A DNA stretch of 64,000 nucleotides from positions 3,692,179 to 3,756,178 of the forward strand of contig NZ_LT605203.1 in assembly GCF_900089495.1 (NCBI RefSeq), written 5' to 3'. The notes below the pieces were generated by a model. That model had not been told where the DNA came from, did not search any database, and worked only from the letters and a program-made list of their open reading frames with translations. This document shows, piece by piece, positions 8,931 to 19,600 of this stretch; the stretch's first letter is position 1, and each line of letters opens with the position of its first letter. The position numbers were made by a program, and so were the translations under genes. Origin of the DNA: Thiomonas sp. X19 (GTDB lineage Bacteria > Pseudomonadota > Gammaproteobacteria > Burkholderiales > Burkholderiaceae_C).

Positions 8931-9245
8931 ATGAACCGCATGCACAACCCGCCGCACCCCGGCATGACGCTGCGCGAGGACATCCTGCCGGCGCTGGGGC
9001 TCACCGTGACTGACGCCGCGGCCCAGCTCGGCGTGACGCGCCCTGCCCTGTCGCGAGTGCTCAACGCCCGCACGGCGATCTCGCCTGAGATGGCCTTGCG
9101 CCTGGAAGGCTGGCTTGGTGTCGAGCATGGCGGCCATGCCGATGCGTGGCTGGCACAGCAAAGCGCCTATGACCTCTGGCAGGCCCGCAAGGCCGGCGCG
9201 CCCAAGGTCAGGCACGCACCCGTCGGCAATCTGCCGGCCGCCTGA
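8931..9245 (+). CDS. higA: HigA-type antitoxin (XRE helix-turn-helix), orphaned
   Basis: 104 residues with the HigA pattern HPGMTLREDILPALGLTV, then a helix-turn-helix (DAAAQLGVTRPALSRVLN) and EMALRLEGWLG. HigA binds HigB and represses its own promoter. AGAGGA lies nine bases before the ATG. The upstream toxin gene is destroyed, so this is now a solitary antitoxin or repressor. The conserved reading frame suggests either recent toxin loss or a retained regulatory role. Confidence 0.87.
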   Translation: MNRMHNPPHPGMTLREDILPALGLTVTDAAAQLGVTRPALSRVLNARTAISPEMALRLEGWLGVEHGGHADAWLAQQSAYDLWQARKAGAPKVRHAPVGNLPAA

Positions 9246-9420
9246 GATGGCCGCCGGCGAATGACGTCATCGGCAAGCACCTATCCGCCCGCACGCCGCC
9301 GTCTTCAAAGTTCAACTGAACAACAATCCAGGCGCCGAAGCTGGTGCAGATGGCGAAAACCTCGTTTTTCGTTGGTATTGCGAAGCAAGCTATTTGTGGC
9401 AACAAATGCCCAAAACGTCT
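9246..9420. other. Intergenic remnant before IS1182 element
   Basis: No gene seen. Ends in the CTAG that also follows the IS element at 11025-11028. Confidence 0.5.
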
Positions 9421-11026
9421 AGGAGGCTGTCGGACTTGAACCCGAGCGAATCCGATTGATCAGTGCGACGCGTTTTTTTTGACAGCGGCGCGCTGATCGA
9501 ACGCTCTCGATGGTTGGCGAGACACTGTGAGGGCACATGGGGCGGCCTGGGGACTCGGTTTTGGCGTGGTCGGGGCGCACTATTGCCCTCACGCGGCTCG
9601 CAGGACGTGCATGCGCTTGATGTTCCAAGCCATGGTCACCAAGCTCCATTCGCCTTGTGCCTTGGCCAGCCCGCGCATGCTCATCTGGCGCCAACCCATC
9701 ACTTGCTTGATGATGCCGAACACCGGCTCCACTGTCTGCTTGCGCAGGCCGTACAGGGCTCGGCCTGCTTGCGTGCCCAGGCGGTGTGCCATCTGCACGA
9801 GCGGATCCGTCGTCTGGGGCTCGGGCACATCGGGTGCAAAGCGCCCCATCACCGGCGTGTGATGCGACTCCCGCTTGAGCGCCAGCAGCGGCTCGATACC
9901 CGCGTCGTTGCACGCGATCACGTTGGCTTGGCTGAAGAAGCCGTTGTCCGTGATGAGCGTGTGCACCTCGCCCAGCACCGCGGGTAACGCTTGGATCTGC
10001 TGCAGCGTAGGCACAACTTCGCGCTTGTCGTTGGATGCCTGGCTCACATGCTGGGTGATCACCATCATCGTCGCGATGTCCACGCCGGCTTGTGCGTTGT
10101 AGCTTTGCTCGAAGCCCCCACCCGACACGGGCATGATGCGCGACTCTTCATCCGTGAGGTTGACCTGATCGCTGCTCCGGGGGCCGGCCTCTGGCGGCTC
10201 AGGGTCCTTGCCGCGCGGCTTCTTGCCCGCCTCGCGCTGGGCTTGGCGCTTGGCGGTCTTGGCCTCGTACTCCTGCTGCTCGACCTGATGGCGTTCGCTG
10301 GCGCGCTGCTCGATCTTGGCCTTGGCCTGCGCGATTGCGCTCAAGCGATCTGCACGCAGGGCGATCTCCGCCGGCACATCCATGCCGTCGGGTACCGTCG
10401 CGCGGTCGCTGTTCTCTGCCAGCGCCAGCAGCGTTTGTACTTCCTGGCGCAGCTGCGCCTCGATCTTGTTGGCATGAGCCCACGACAAGGCCTTGTGCTT
10501 GCTGGCGTTGGCGTCGATCTTGGTGCCATCCAGCGCGATGTGTCCGAGCTTGAGCAGCTTCATCTCGCGCGCCAGAACCAGCACCTGCACGAACAGTGCC
10601 TCCACCTCCTTCAAGAAGCGGCGGCGGAACGTCGCCAGCGTGTCGTGATCGGGGTGGGTATTGGCCGCAACAAAGCGGAACGCCACCGAGTCGTAGGTCG
10701 CCCGCTCGATCTTGCGGCTGGAGTGCACGCCGTTGGCGTAGCCGTAGATCAGCAGGCCCAGCAGCACCGCCGGATGGTGCGCCGCCGAGCCCCGGCCTGC
10801 GTACTGTCGGGCCAGATCGCCCAGATCAAGCTGCTCGATGACTTCGACCACGAAGCGCGCCAAGTGATCAGTGGGCAGCCATTCGTCCACCGACGGTGGC
10901 AACAGATATGCGGTGTCTCGGTCAACAGGGACGAAGCGGCTCATCGGCTCGGGCTCTCGGTTGTGCAGCAGCAATTGTCTCGGATAGCGTCTTCATCCGG
11001 AAGACCGCAAAGTCCGACAGTCTCCT
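9421..11026. mobile_element. IS1182-family insertion sequence, apparently intact
   Basis: About 1.6 kb bounded by near-perfect inverted repeats: GGAGGCTGTCGGACTT at the left and its complement with one mismatch (AAGTCCGACAGTCTCC) at the right. CTAG occurs at both junctions (9419-9422 and 11025-11028), which fits a 4-bp palindromic target duplication, although the motif could also be part of the repeat ends. It carries one complete transposase gene. Confidence 0.85.
9589..10944 (-). CDS. IS1182-family transposase
   Basis: 451 residues. An N-terminal domain (RFVPVDRDTAYLLPPSVDEW) is followed by a DDE catalytic core: DGTKIDANASKHK contains the first Asp, LITDNGFFSQ the second, and the region around KQTVEPVFGIIKQVMGWRQ the Glu. 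A Lys/Gln-rich linker lies between about 230 and 270. It catalyses cut-and-paste movement of the element. No frameshift or stop is seen, so it may be active. Start taken at MSRFVPVDRD; an upstream ATG at 10974 is possible. Confidence 0.9.
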   Translation of the reverse strand: MSRFVPVDRDTAYLLPPSVDEWLPTDHLARFVVEVIEQLDLGDLARQYAGRGSAAHHPAVLLGLLIYGYANGVHSSRKIERATYDSVAFRFVAANTHPDHDTLATFRRRFLKEVEALFVQVLVLAREMKLLKLGHIALDGTKIDANASKHKALSWAHANKIEAQLRQEVQTLLALAENSDRATVPDGMDVPAEIALRADRLSAIAQAKAKIEQRASERHQVEQQEYEAKTAKRQAQREAGKKPRGKDPEPPEAGPRSSDQVNLTDEESRIMPVSGGGFEQSYNAQAGVDIATMMVITQHVSQASNDKREVVPTLQQIQALPAVLGEVHTLITDNGFFSQANVIACNDAGIEPLLALKRESHHTPVMGRFAPDVPEPQTTDPLVQMAHRLGTQAGRALYGLRKQTVEPVFGIIKQVMGWRQMSMRGLAKAQGEWSLVTMAWNIKRMHVLRAA

Positions 11027-11075
11027 AGGGCTGCACATGACGGCCCTACCCTCCTACTTAAGTCCTTGATTTAAT

Positions 11076-11152
<77 letters not shown>

Positions 11153-11305
11153 AACCCATTATTCTAGGGTACCGGGCTGGCGGGACTGCGGCGGCAGACA
11201 GGCGTCATGCTTTGCAACACGGGGGTTATCGAGCGGGAACTAAGATGCCAAGGTCTCTTATGCACGGCGCCAAAGCATCTCGGCCTGTTGCCTCAATTTG
11301 CAGCC

Positions 11306-12325
11306 ATGCCCAAGTCAAACAGTCGAATTCTGCTCAATGAACTGCTCAGCGTCGATGCGCTCAAGCTGGTCGATCAGCTCGCTTTGCCCAGCAAGCCGTT
11401 CACGCGTCCAAACCAAGACGAAGTGACGCGTGGCGAGTTGGCGCTGGCCATGACGCAAGCATTGTTTGCGCGCCTGGCGCAATCGGTGCCGGAGGCGATG
11501 CGCTATGTCGAGCGTGCACGTGAGCAGGGGCGCTCGATCACTTTCGACCATGGCGCGGTACGCACGGTGCTCGCGGCGTCTTGCGCGGCCTTGCCGAGTG
11601 GCGAGGCCGCCATCACCCGCATCTTGCTGCCCCTGGGTTACACGCTGGCGGGCATCTATCCCCTGCCGCGGCTGAAGATGACCGGGCGCGCTTACATCCA
11701 CACCGAAGACCCGCAAGGCATCGCCCAGTTCTTCGTGAGCGAGCTGCATCCGGAAGGCTTTTCCGCCACGTTTCAGCAAACGCTGAACACGGTTCTCGGC
11801 CATTCGCGCGACCCCTTGGGCGCGGCCGATCACGACGCCTTGCAAGACCTGCGTCGGGAAGGCCATTTGCCGTTCAACACCGCGCTCAAGCTGCTTCCCG
11901 CCCTGCTGCGTTGCTTCGCCCGCCAGCACCCCTTGCCCAGCTTGGCGCAATACCAACTGCTGCTGCAGGAGTCGGCCGAGATGGCCTGGATCAGCACGGA
12001 AGGCCAGACCTTCAACCACGCCACCGACCGGGTTGACGATGTGCTCGAACTGGCCGCGCAGTTGCGCGCCGAGGGCTTTGCGATCAAGGACCAGGTGGAA
12101 GTCTCCTCCAGCGGTGCGGTCCGCCAAACGGCGTTGCGCGCCGCCAGCGTGCAGCGTGCGTTACAGGGCGACGACGGCCCGCAGCTGCACGAACTACCCG
12201 GCTCGTTCTTCGAATTCATCAGCCGTGGTGCGCAGCCCGGCGGCTCTTTACCAGCCGATATGGACATGCGCTTCGATTCCGGCAACGCCACCGGCATTTT
12301 CAAAATGACTGCAGCATCAACATGA
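11306..12325 (+). CDS. DUF1338 family, 2-oxoadipate dioxygenase/decarboxylase-like
   Basis: 339 residues matching the DUF1338 family (YdcJ/HglS type) by [10 protein letters not shown] near residue 75, [16 protein letters not shown] and [12 protein letters not shown]. Characterised members are Fe(II) enzymes that turn 2-oxoadipate into D-2-hydroxyglutarate in lysine breakdown; visible His and Glu in these motifs could be metal ligands. The start MPKSNSRI at 11306 avoids an unrelated leader. It overlaps dsbB by 4 bp (ATGA), so they are cotranscribed, which is an odd functional pairing. Confidence 0.78.
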   Translation: MPKSNSRILLNELLSVDALKLVDQLALPSKPFTRPNQDEVTRGELALAMTQALFARLAQSVPEAMRYVERAREQGRSITFDHGAVRTVLAASCAALPSGEAAITRILLPLGYTLAGIYPLPRLKMTGRAYIHTEDPQGIAQFFVSELHPEGFSATFQQTLNTVLGHSRDPLGAADHDALQDLRREGHLPFNTALKLLPALLRCFARQHPLPSLAQYQLLLQESAEMAWISTEGQTFNHATDRVDDVLELAAQLRAEGFAIKDQVEVSSSGAVRQTALRAASVQRALQGDDGPQLHELPGSFFEFISRGAQPGGSLPADMDMRFDSGNATGIFKMTAAST

Positions 12326-12828
12326 AATCCTACAAACCAACTCGCGTTCTCTCGCCCGCCCTTCCACTCTTCGTTGCCCTGTGCGCCTTCGGCATTCTCG
12401 CCGGTGCGCTCTGGGTGCAGCACCAGTCAAACCCGCCGTGCCCGCTGTGCATCATGCAGCGCATGGCCTACCTCGGCATGCTTGCCTTTGCCCTCATCGC
12501 CGCAGGTTTGGCAGCCGCAGGAAAGGCGGCCCCGAGCCGGCTGGCCTTGCTGCTCGGCGCCTTGAGTGGCCTCGCCGGCCTGGGCGTCGCCGGGCGGCAT
12601 GTGTGGCTGGTCTGGCATCCGGGCCAGACCTGCGGGCTGGACCCGCTCGCCGCCACCATCAACAACTGGAGCATCACGCATTGGGCACCGTGGATGTTCC
12701 GCGCGGATGGTCTTTGCGCCGATGTGCCATCGATCCTCGGCGTATCGCTGCCCATGTGGTCGGCGCTGGGTTTCATCCTGCTGACGATTCTGCTGTTGCT
12801 GTCCATGCGCAGCGCGAAGCGACATTGA
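12322..12828 (+). CDS. dsbB: Disulfide bond formation protein DsbB
   Basis: 168 residues with four membrane segments. The first periplasmic redox pair is the CPLC in [17 protein letters not shown]; the second pair is in the loop [11 protein letters not shown] and the later DGLCADVPS. DsbB reoxidises DsbA and passes electrons to quinones in the inner membrane. The QRMAYLG after CPLC is the usual family motif. Start overlaps the stop of the DUF1338 gene. Confidence 0.92.
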   Translation: MKSYKPTRVLSPALPLFVALCAFGILAGALWVQHQSNPPCPLCIMQRMAYLGMLAFALIAAGLAAAGKAAPSRLALLLGALSGLAGLGVAGRHVWLVWHPGQTCGLDPLAATINNWSITHWAPWMFRADGLCADVPSILGVSLPMWSALGFILLTILLLLSMRSAKRH

Positions 12829-12842
12829 GCGGGCGGTTCGCC

Positions 12843-13847
<1,005 letters not shown>

Positions 13848-13937
13848 AGCCAGCGCTTTTGCTTCGGCGCATCTCCGTGACTATGCTGCACAAACGAGCC
13901 GAGGCAAACCTGCTGCCGGGCGGCAAGGAGACCAACC

Positions 13938-14744
13938 ATGGACATGAACCACTGGACGCGTCGCGACATGCTGTTGATGGCCGGCTGGGCGGCCCTCGCC
14001 GGCCTGGGTGACCTAACCCTGGGCACGGCTCAGGCTGCAGACCTCGGCAAACCCCTGGGCGACCTGCTGCCACCCGGATCGGACTTGCTCGCGGCATTGA
14101 TGCGCAAGTTGGCGCAAGCTCCCTACCGGCGCGACTTCAAGACCGTCCCGATGATGCTCACCGACCCCGACGACTGGGACGCCCAAGCCATACGCGACGT
14201 GCTGCGCTATCCCGGCAGCCCGAAAATGGTGTGGCACAACACCGATCTGGCCGGGCCTTGGTTGAACCTGATGCGCCTGACGCTGAACTCGCAAATCTGG
14301 TCGTTCAAGCATCCCAACTTTCTGGTCGTCTCGGTCACCCACGGCCCCGCAGCACTGGCCCTGTTCGACGAATATGCCTGGAAACGCTACGACTTCCCCA
14401 AACTCACCAAAGGCAAGTTCAAACGCAACACCTTCATCGACATGCCACCCGCCGCCTACGCCAACCCGGCCGACTACCAAAACCCCCGAGGCGCCTACTC
14501 GGCCAAGGCCGTCAGCGTCACGGAATTACAAAAGCGCGGCGTCGTTTTTCTCGCCTGCCATGACGGCATCTGGGGCCTTGCCGGACACCTGCACCAGAGA
14601 GGCCCGAACCCCGGCAAACTGACCCAGGGCGAACTGGCGGCCGACCTCACCAACCACCTGATCCCCGGCGTCATCCTCACACCCGATGTGGTCGGTGAAC
14701 TTGTCGAGTTGGAACAGGCCGGGTTCACTTACGCGCACAGTTAA
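13938..14744 (+). CDS. Tat-exported protein, DsrE-like, function unknown
   Basis: 268 residues starting with a twin-arginine signal: TRRDML, then a hydrophobic stretch to about residue 33 and an AQA cleavage site. The mature part has a Rossmann-like pattern similar to DsrE/DsrF-type small sulfur-relay folds, with HDGIWGLAGHLHQRG near residue 208. Such annotated proteins are common in sulfur-oxidising betaproteobacteria. A periplasmic sulfur-related role is possible but not shown. Confidence 0.65.
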   Translation: MDMNHWTRRDMLLMAGWAALAGLGDLTLGTAQAADLGKPLGDLLPPGSDLLAALMRKLAQAPYRRDFKTVPMMLTDPDDWDAQAIRDVLRYPGSPKMVWHNTDLAGPWLNLMRLTLNSQIWSFKHPNFLVVSVTHGPAALALFDEYAWKRYDFPKLTKGKFKRNTFIDMPPAAYANPADYQNPRGAYSAKAVSVTELQKRGVVFLACHDGIWGLAGHLHQRGPNPGKLTQGELAADLTNHLIPGVILTPDVVGELVELEQAGFTYAHS

Positions 14745-15245
14745 GCCGCTGGCCCAAACCTGGGACCACCTCGGCAAAACCTGGCCCCACTCCGGCCAGC
14801 TTCAGGATTTTTTACGAATCCTCCGCCAGAATGTGGCGGAGGAACGACACCGATTCACGTTCCCGGTGAATGTTCGTACGCTATCACAGAACTGACTACA
14901 TTGCCCCTTTGCGCTACACGGCGTACTTGATCAAACCCTTCCGCAGAAGCGGAAAGCAGCGCCGTGCGATCCGTTGCACACCACCATCACTCGGCTCAGC
15001 GCTGTTCATCCTGATCGATTCTGGATCACCCTGGTCTGCCGACTGGTTTGCATCTTGCACTCCAATTCATTCGGCGGCTTGACCGCCGCGCCTCGGCGCT
15101 GCGTCGAGGCCTGCTTCACACCACTGCACAACTGACCGCGTCGCGCTTCGATCCTGCTTGCACGAGGGATCGCGGCGACCGCCTTGCCGCATCAGTCAAC
15201 TGGCAAAGTTTGTTTAGTCCCTCGGCAGATTGCTCGTCATGCCCG
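14745..15245. other. Gene-free stretch between Tat protein and IS3 remnant
   Basis: I find no convincing gene. A hairpin (TCCTCCGCCA, 5-nt loop, TGGCGGAGGA) at 14819-14843 may end transcription from upstream, though it lacks a clear T tract. Confidence 0.5.
14819..14843. terminator. Perfect 10-bp hairpin, possible terminator
   Basis: TCCTCCGCCA and TGGCGGAGGA flank a 5-nt loop, 75 bp past the Tat-protein gene. There is no run of T on the plus side, so it is weak as an intrinsic terminator. Confidence 0.4.
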
Positions 15246-15284
15246 TGACCTGCCCCGGGATTTTCGGACCATTTAAAACTTGAG

Positions 15285-15578
15285 ATGATGGCTCCCGCCG
15301 ACAAGGAGGGAGTGGTGAGGAAGAGCCGGTTCAGCGAAGAGAAGATGGTGTCGATCCTGCGGGAGGCCGACCGTGAGCCCGTGGGCGAGGTGGCCAAGCG
15401 GCACGGAGTCAGCGAGCAGACGATCTACAACTGGCGGCGGTATTTCGGGTCGATGGACACGGCCGACGTGAAAAAGCTGCGTGAGCTCGAACAGGAGAAC
15501 GCGCGGCTGAAGAGGATGGTGGCCGACCGCGACCTTGAGATCGACGTGATGAAGGAGATCGCCGCAAAAAAATGGTGA
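15285..15578 (+). CDS. IS3-family transposase OrfA
   Basis: 97 residues. A helix-turn-helix (EVAKRHGVSEQTIYNWRRYFG) is followed by a leucine-zipper-like region LRELEQENARLKRMVADRD, the standard IS3 OrfA layout for binding the element ends. It ends KEIAAKKW and overlaps the start of the orfB remnant, as is usual in these elements. OrfA looks intact, but its partner is dead. Confidence 0.87.
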   Translation: MMAPADKEGVVRKSRFSEEKMVSILREADREPVGEVAKRHGVSEQTIYNWRRYFGSMDTADVKKLRELEQENARLKRMVADRDLEIDVMKEIAAKKW

Positions 15579-16320
15579 GCGCGCAGGCGCGTCGCGAGCA
15601 GGTCCGGTTCGCCATTGGGCGTGGCCTGTCGCAGCGAAGGGCTTGCGCGCTGCTGTCGGTGGCGAGGTCTGCTTTGAACTACACGTCGAAGATGCTCGAG
15701 AAGGATGTTCCGGCGCTGGGCGCGATGAGCGTGCTGTCGGCGCAGTACCCACGCTTCGGGTCTCGTCGTGTGCACGTGTTTATGGAGCGCCAGGGCTTCG
15801 AGATGGGCCATGGTCGGGCGTGGCGGCTGTGGACCAAGGGCAATCTGCAGGTGCCGCGCAAGCGGCCCAGGAAGCGCGTCGCCGGCAGCAGGCCGCGGCC
15901 GTGCACCCCGAAGGGGCCAGGCCAGGCCAGGTCTGGGCTTACGATTTCGTGCACGACGCGTGCGCCAACGGCGCAGAAGCTCAAGTGCTTCACCGTGATC
16001 GACGAGTTCACCAAGGTGAGCCTGACGATCGACGTGGCCGGCTCCATCAAATCCGGCCGCGTGGTCGAGGTGTTGTCCCAGCTCGTCAGCGTGCACGGCG
16101 CACCGCGGTACGTTCGCTCCGACAATGGCCCCGATTCCGGGACGAATGCCTGAGCCTGGAATGGTTCAGGAATCGCACCGAGGCGAAGGTCGTCATCGAG
16201 CAATGGCGGCGGCATTACAACGAGGTCCGGCCGCACAGCAGTCTCGGCTACCGGACCCCGAACGAGTTCGTGCAGCAAGGGTGTTCAACTGTGAAACAGG
16301 GGGCCGTCGTCCAGGAATGA
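15572..16320 (+). pseudogene. IS3-family OrfB transposase, frameshifted and deleted
   Basis: The DDE integrase core is split across frames. VWAYDFVHDACANG lies in one frame, while KCFTVIDEF and VRSDNGP lie in another, so at least two indels occurred. After DNGP about 150 bp of core are missing, and the C-terminal part RDECLSLEWFRNR...YNEVRPHSSLGY follows in a shifted frame. The region between the second Asp and the Glu is therefore lost and the enzyme cannot work. Confidence 0.82.
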
Positions 16321-16616
16321 CTGGTCCGATGAACCGTGGCAGGTCACCATGGCCTACACCGGCCACACCCCCTGGCATGGCCTGGGGCAGCAACTCATTC
16401 CCCACCAACCGCTGGAAGTCTGGCAACGTGCGGCCGGCATGGACTGGCACATCGAAGCCTCCCCCGTGCGCTACTTCAACGGCAGCGACGTGCTGCATAC
16501 CTTTCCCGAGCAACACGTGCTGCACCGCTCGGACAGCCATGCTCCCCTGGCCGTGGTCAGTTCGCGCTACCAGGTGGTGCAACCCAAGGAGATCCTGGAG
16601 TTCTACCGGGACTTGA

Positions 16617-17848
16617 GGAACCGCTGAACAACTCCCTGTTTTCCGCGCCACATTGATCTTCCGCCGTTCGGTTTTCATGATGCGGAAGATTTTGCGGAAT
16701 AGGGGTTGATTTCGGCGAATTCGGAGTGGATTTTCACGGGTTTGCGGGGTTTCCCCCTTCGTTTTGCGTCCTCAGGACGCAGGTGTGCCTTGCGGGTTCA
16801 ACAGTTTGCGTTTGGCCAGCGCCAGATTCACCAGCCCGAACAGGCTGTACAACTGGGCGGTGTTCTTGGCCAAGCCTTTGTACCGGGCCTTCTTGTGACC
16901 AAACAGATTCTTGAGCACATGAAACGCATGTTCCACCCGCGCCCGCACGCGCGCCTTGGCCCGCTCCAGCGCCTGGATCAACATCTTGTGTTGGCCCTCC
17001 GGCAGCTTGTTCACCGTGCTGCGGCGCTGCGCAATCTGCCAGTCCACGTCTGGGCGAATGGTTCCCTGCTCTTGCGCCTGCACAACCTCCTCACGCTGCT
17101 GCGCGCCGGTGTAGCCTGCATCGGCAAACACCTGGGTTTCCTCCCCATGCAGCACGTCGGCGGTGTGGGCGACATCGCTGGCATGCGCCGGCGTGGTGTG
17201 CAGACTGTGCACCAGGCCGCTGTCGGCATCGGCGCCGATGTGCGCCTTCATGCCGAAGTGCCATTGGTTGCCTTTCTTGGTGGAGTGCATCTCAGGGTCG
17301 CGCGTGCCGGTGCTGTTCTTGGTGGAACTGGGCGCGGCGATCAGCGTGGCATCGATCAGGGTGCCTTCGCGCATGAGCAGCCCCTGCTGCGCCAAGTGGG
17401 CGTTGATCTGGGCGAACAGCGCCTGGGTCAGATCATGGGCCTCCAGCAGGCGGCGGAACTTGAGCAGGGTGGTGGCATCAGGCACGGCTTCGCAGGAGAG
17501 GTCGATGCGCACGAACTGACGCAGGGCCTGGCTGTCGGTGATGGCATCCTCAAGTCCTTCATCGGACAGGCTGTACCACTGCTGCAGAAAATACATGCGC
17601 AGCATGCGCTCCACCCCGACGGGGGGACGCCCGACACGGCCGCTCTTGGGGTACACAGGCTCGATCACGGCCACCAGCTTCGCCCAAGGCACGACACGCT
17701 CCATCTCGCCGAGAAACTTCTCGCGACGGGTGATGCGCTTCTTCATGGCGTGTTCACTGCTGGAAAAACTGAGTTGGTGCATGGCGGGGCAAGGCTCTGG
17801 GGAATGGCTCAATGATGCAAGATGTGGGCCGGATAAATCAGCGGTTCC
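16617..17848. mobile_element. IS5-family insertion sequence inside DUF932 gene
   Basis: 1,232 bp with ends GGAACCGCTGAACAA and the complement of GGAACCGCTGATTTA. TTGA flanks both sides (16613-16616 and 17849-17852) as a 4-bp target duplication. The clean duplication and intact transposase suggest a fairly recent insertion. Confidence 0.88.
16772..17782 (-). CDS. IS5-family transposase
   Basis: 336 residues beginning MHQLSFSSSEHAMKKRITRREKF. DDE core: LIDATLIAAPSS carries the first Asp, VFADAGYTGAQQRE the second, and RVRARVEHAFHVLKNLFGHKKARYKG has the Y-R-E/K signature of the IS5 family. The reading frame continues far upstream (to 19543), but that part is antisense to other genes and has no homology, so I start at 17782. 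Confidence 0.9.
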   Translation of the reverse strand: MHQLSFSSSEHAMKKRITRREKFLGEMERVVPWAKLVAVIEPVYPKSGRVGRPPVGVERMLRMYFLQQWYSLSDEGLEDAITDSQALRQFVRIDLSCEAVPDATTLLKFRRLLEAHDLTQALFAQINAHLAQQGLLMREGTLIDATLIAAPSSTKNSTGTRDPEMHSTKKGNQWHFGMKAHIGADADSGLVHSLHTTPAHASDVAHTADVLHGEETQVFADAGYTGAQQREEVVQAQEQGTIRPDVDWQIAQRRSTVNKLPEGQHKMLIQALERAKARVRARVEHAFHVLKNLFGHKKARYKGLAKNTAQLYSLFGLVNLALAKRKLLNPQGTPAS

Positions 17849-18534
17849 TTGACGGAGGTGTCCGGCTTCCAACTCGAAACCGCAGGCGTCTTGAAAGGTG
17901 GCAAGAAGTTCTGGGCCTTGGCCAAGACCGGGCAGTCCGTTGTGCTCAAGGGCAACGACCGCGTCAATGGCTATCTGCTGCTCGCCACGGCTTGCGATGG
18001 CACCCTGGCGACCACGGCGCAGTTCACCTCGATCCGCGTGGTGTGCAACAACACCTTGCGCATTGCGCTGAATGACAGTGACGGCGCGGTGAAGGTCAGC
18101 CACCGCTCCACCTTCGATGCCGACCTGGTCAAGCGGCAACTCGGTATTGCCGTGTCGAGCTGGGATGGCTTCATGGCCCGGATGAAAGCGCTGGCCGATT
18201 GCCCAGTCAGCGACACCCAAGCGGCGCACTTCCTGCACAAGGTGCTGGCCTCGACCGTGCAAGGCGCTGGACCTCAAGCTCCGGACAAAACCTTCAAGGC
18301 GGTGCTGGGCTTGTTCCAAGGGGGTGGCATGGGCGCGGATCTGGCCTCGGCACAAGGAACCGCCTGGGGCCTGGTGAATGCCGTGACCCAGTATGCCGAC
18401 CATGAACGCCGGGCTCGTAATGCCGACTACCGGATGGACTCCGCCTAGTTCGGCCCTGGTGCCCAACTGAAACAGCAAGCTTGGAACGACGCTTTGAAAT
18501 TCGTCTCCTGAAAGCTTGCCTCCCCGTGCAGTCC

Positions 18535-18588
18535 CAGCCCGGCTCAGACCTCCGGCTCTGACCTCCATCGAGCCGGGCTGTTTTCTTT
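18535..18588 (+). terminator. Intrinsic terminator between DUF932 and YqaJ genes
   Basis: CAGCCCGGCTC and GAGCCGGGCTG form an 11-bp stem, followed by TTTTCTTT. The loop is long (about 32 nt). It ends ten bases before the ATG of the yqaJ-like gene. Confidence 0.6.
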
Positions 18589-18598
18589 GGAGAAAAGC

Positions 18599-19588
18599 AT
18601 GCAACACTTTCAACACCCTGCAACCCCCAGACCGGCCTTGCGCCTGGTCTCGACCAAAGCTCTCAGCCGGGAGGATTGGTTGGATGTGAGAAAGACCGGC
18701 ATCGGCAGCAGTGATGCTGCAGCCGCCGTGGGTCTCAACCCCTACCAATCCCAGCTCGAACTCTGGCTGGTCAAGACGGGCCGTGACAGCAACCTGCCCA
18801 AGGTGGATCCGAACGACGAAACCTCGCCGATGTATTGGGGCACGCTCTTGGAGCCCATCGTTGCCGCCCACTATGTCAAACGCACCGGCAACAAGGTCAG
18901 GCGCATCAACGCCGTGCTGCAACACCCGACCATTCCTTGGATGCTGGCCAACATCGACCGGGAAGTGCTGGGAAGCACGGAAGTCGCCATTCTGGAATGC
19001 AAGACCGCAGGCATCCACGGTGCAAGGTTGTGGAGAGACGGTGTGCCGGAATACGTGCAACTGCAGGTGCAGCACCAGCTGGCGGTCACTGGCAAGGCTG
19101 CTGCCGATGTGGCGGTGTTGCTGGGTGGACAGGAATTGCAGGTTCACAGGATTCCTCGGGACGAGGCTTTGATGGCCCACCTGCTGCAACTCGAAGCCCA
19201 GTTCTGGGCCTATGTCGAAACGGACACGCCGCCACCGGCAGACGGCTCGGATTCGGCAGGCCAAGCCCTGCAAGCTTTGTTTCCTCAGGACAGTGGGGCC
19301 ACGGCTGACTTCACCGGTGACGCCCAGCTCAATGGTGTGTTCTCGGACTGGCTGGCTGTCAGGGTCAAGCTGGAACAACTGGAAGCGCAGGAAAGCCAGT
19401 GCAAACAAACCTTGCAGCAATCCATGGGCGAGGCAACCAAGGCTGAGTTCGAGGCGGGTGCTGTCACTTGGAAAAAGAGCAAGGACAGCTTGACGCTGGA
19501 CACCGCTGCCTTGCTCAAGGTGCAGCCGGAGTTGTTGTCGCAATACCCCAAGTCCCGTCCTGGCAGCAGGCGGTTTGTCTTACTTTGA
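18599..19588 (+). CDS. YqaJ-type viral recombinase (lambda exonuclease-like nuclease)
   Basis: 329 residues. The N-terminal YqaJ/lambda-exo nuclease has RKTGIGSSDAAAAVGLNPYQS (residues about 27-47), PMYWGTLLEPIVA with the conserved Glu, and AILECKTAG, the Asp/Glu-x-Lys catalytic motif; VQLQVQHQLAVTG follows. The enzyme trims double-strand ends to leave 3' strands for annealing. The C-terminal third is a coiled-coil-like region rich in Gln. TTGGAGAAAAG precedes the ATG at 18599. Intact, unlike its neighbours. Confidence 0.82.
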   Translation: MQHFQHPATPRPALRLVSTKALSREDWLDVRKTGIGSSDAAAAVGLNPYQSQLELWLVKTGRDSNLPKVDPNDETSPMYWGTLLEPIVAAHYVKRTGNKVRRINAVLQHPTIPWMLANIDREVLGSTEVAILECKTAGIHGARLWRDGVPEYVQLQVQHQLAVTGKAAADVAVLLGGQELQVHRIPRDEALMAHLLQLEAQFWAYVETDTPPPADGSDSAGQALQALFPQDSGATADFTGDAQLNGVFSDWLAVRVKLEQLEAQESQCKQTLQQSMGEATKAEFEAGAVTWKKSKDSLTLDTAALLKVQPELLSQYPKSRPGSRRFVLL

Positions 19589-19600
19589 AGGAGAAGGTCA

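Larger units (their letters stand above)
15246..16346 (+). mobile_element. Defective IS3-family element
   Basis: Bounded by imperfect inverted repeats: TGACCTGCC...TCGGACCA at 15246 and its complement ending TGGCAGGTCA at 16346. Length about 1.1 kb, shorter than usual because the transposase gene has an internal deletion. No obvious target duplication. Its right end lies two bases before the DUF932 start codon. Confidence 0.75.
16349..18448 (+). pseudogene. DUF932 (TIGR03299-like) phage/plasmid gene split by an IS5 element
   Basis: The left part (16349-16616) encodes MAYTGHTPWHGLGQQL to EFYRDL. The right part (from 17849) encodes TEVSGFQLETAGVLKGGKKFWALA to the end. Removing the IS5 element and one copy of its TTGA target duplication joins them in perfect frame into about 287 residues, normal for the family. 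DUF932 proteins occur in conjugative elements and phages beside recombination genes; their role is not settled. The next genes are a YqaJ exonuclease and a partner gene. Confidence 0.85.

Noticed and set aside
14819..14860. A third tRNA-Ser-like repeat (TGGCGGAGG...GATTCACG)
   Set aside because: Resemblance is limited to a few short words with different spacing; better explained by the local hairpin.
16772..19543. A 923-codon minus-strand frame
   Set aside because: Only the C-terminal 336 residues are a transposase (IS5 family). The upstream part is antisense to the DUF932 and YqaJ genes and has no homology.
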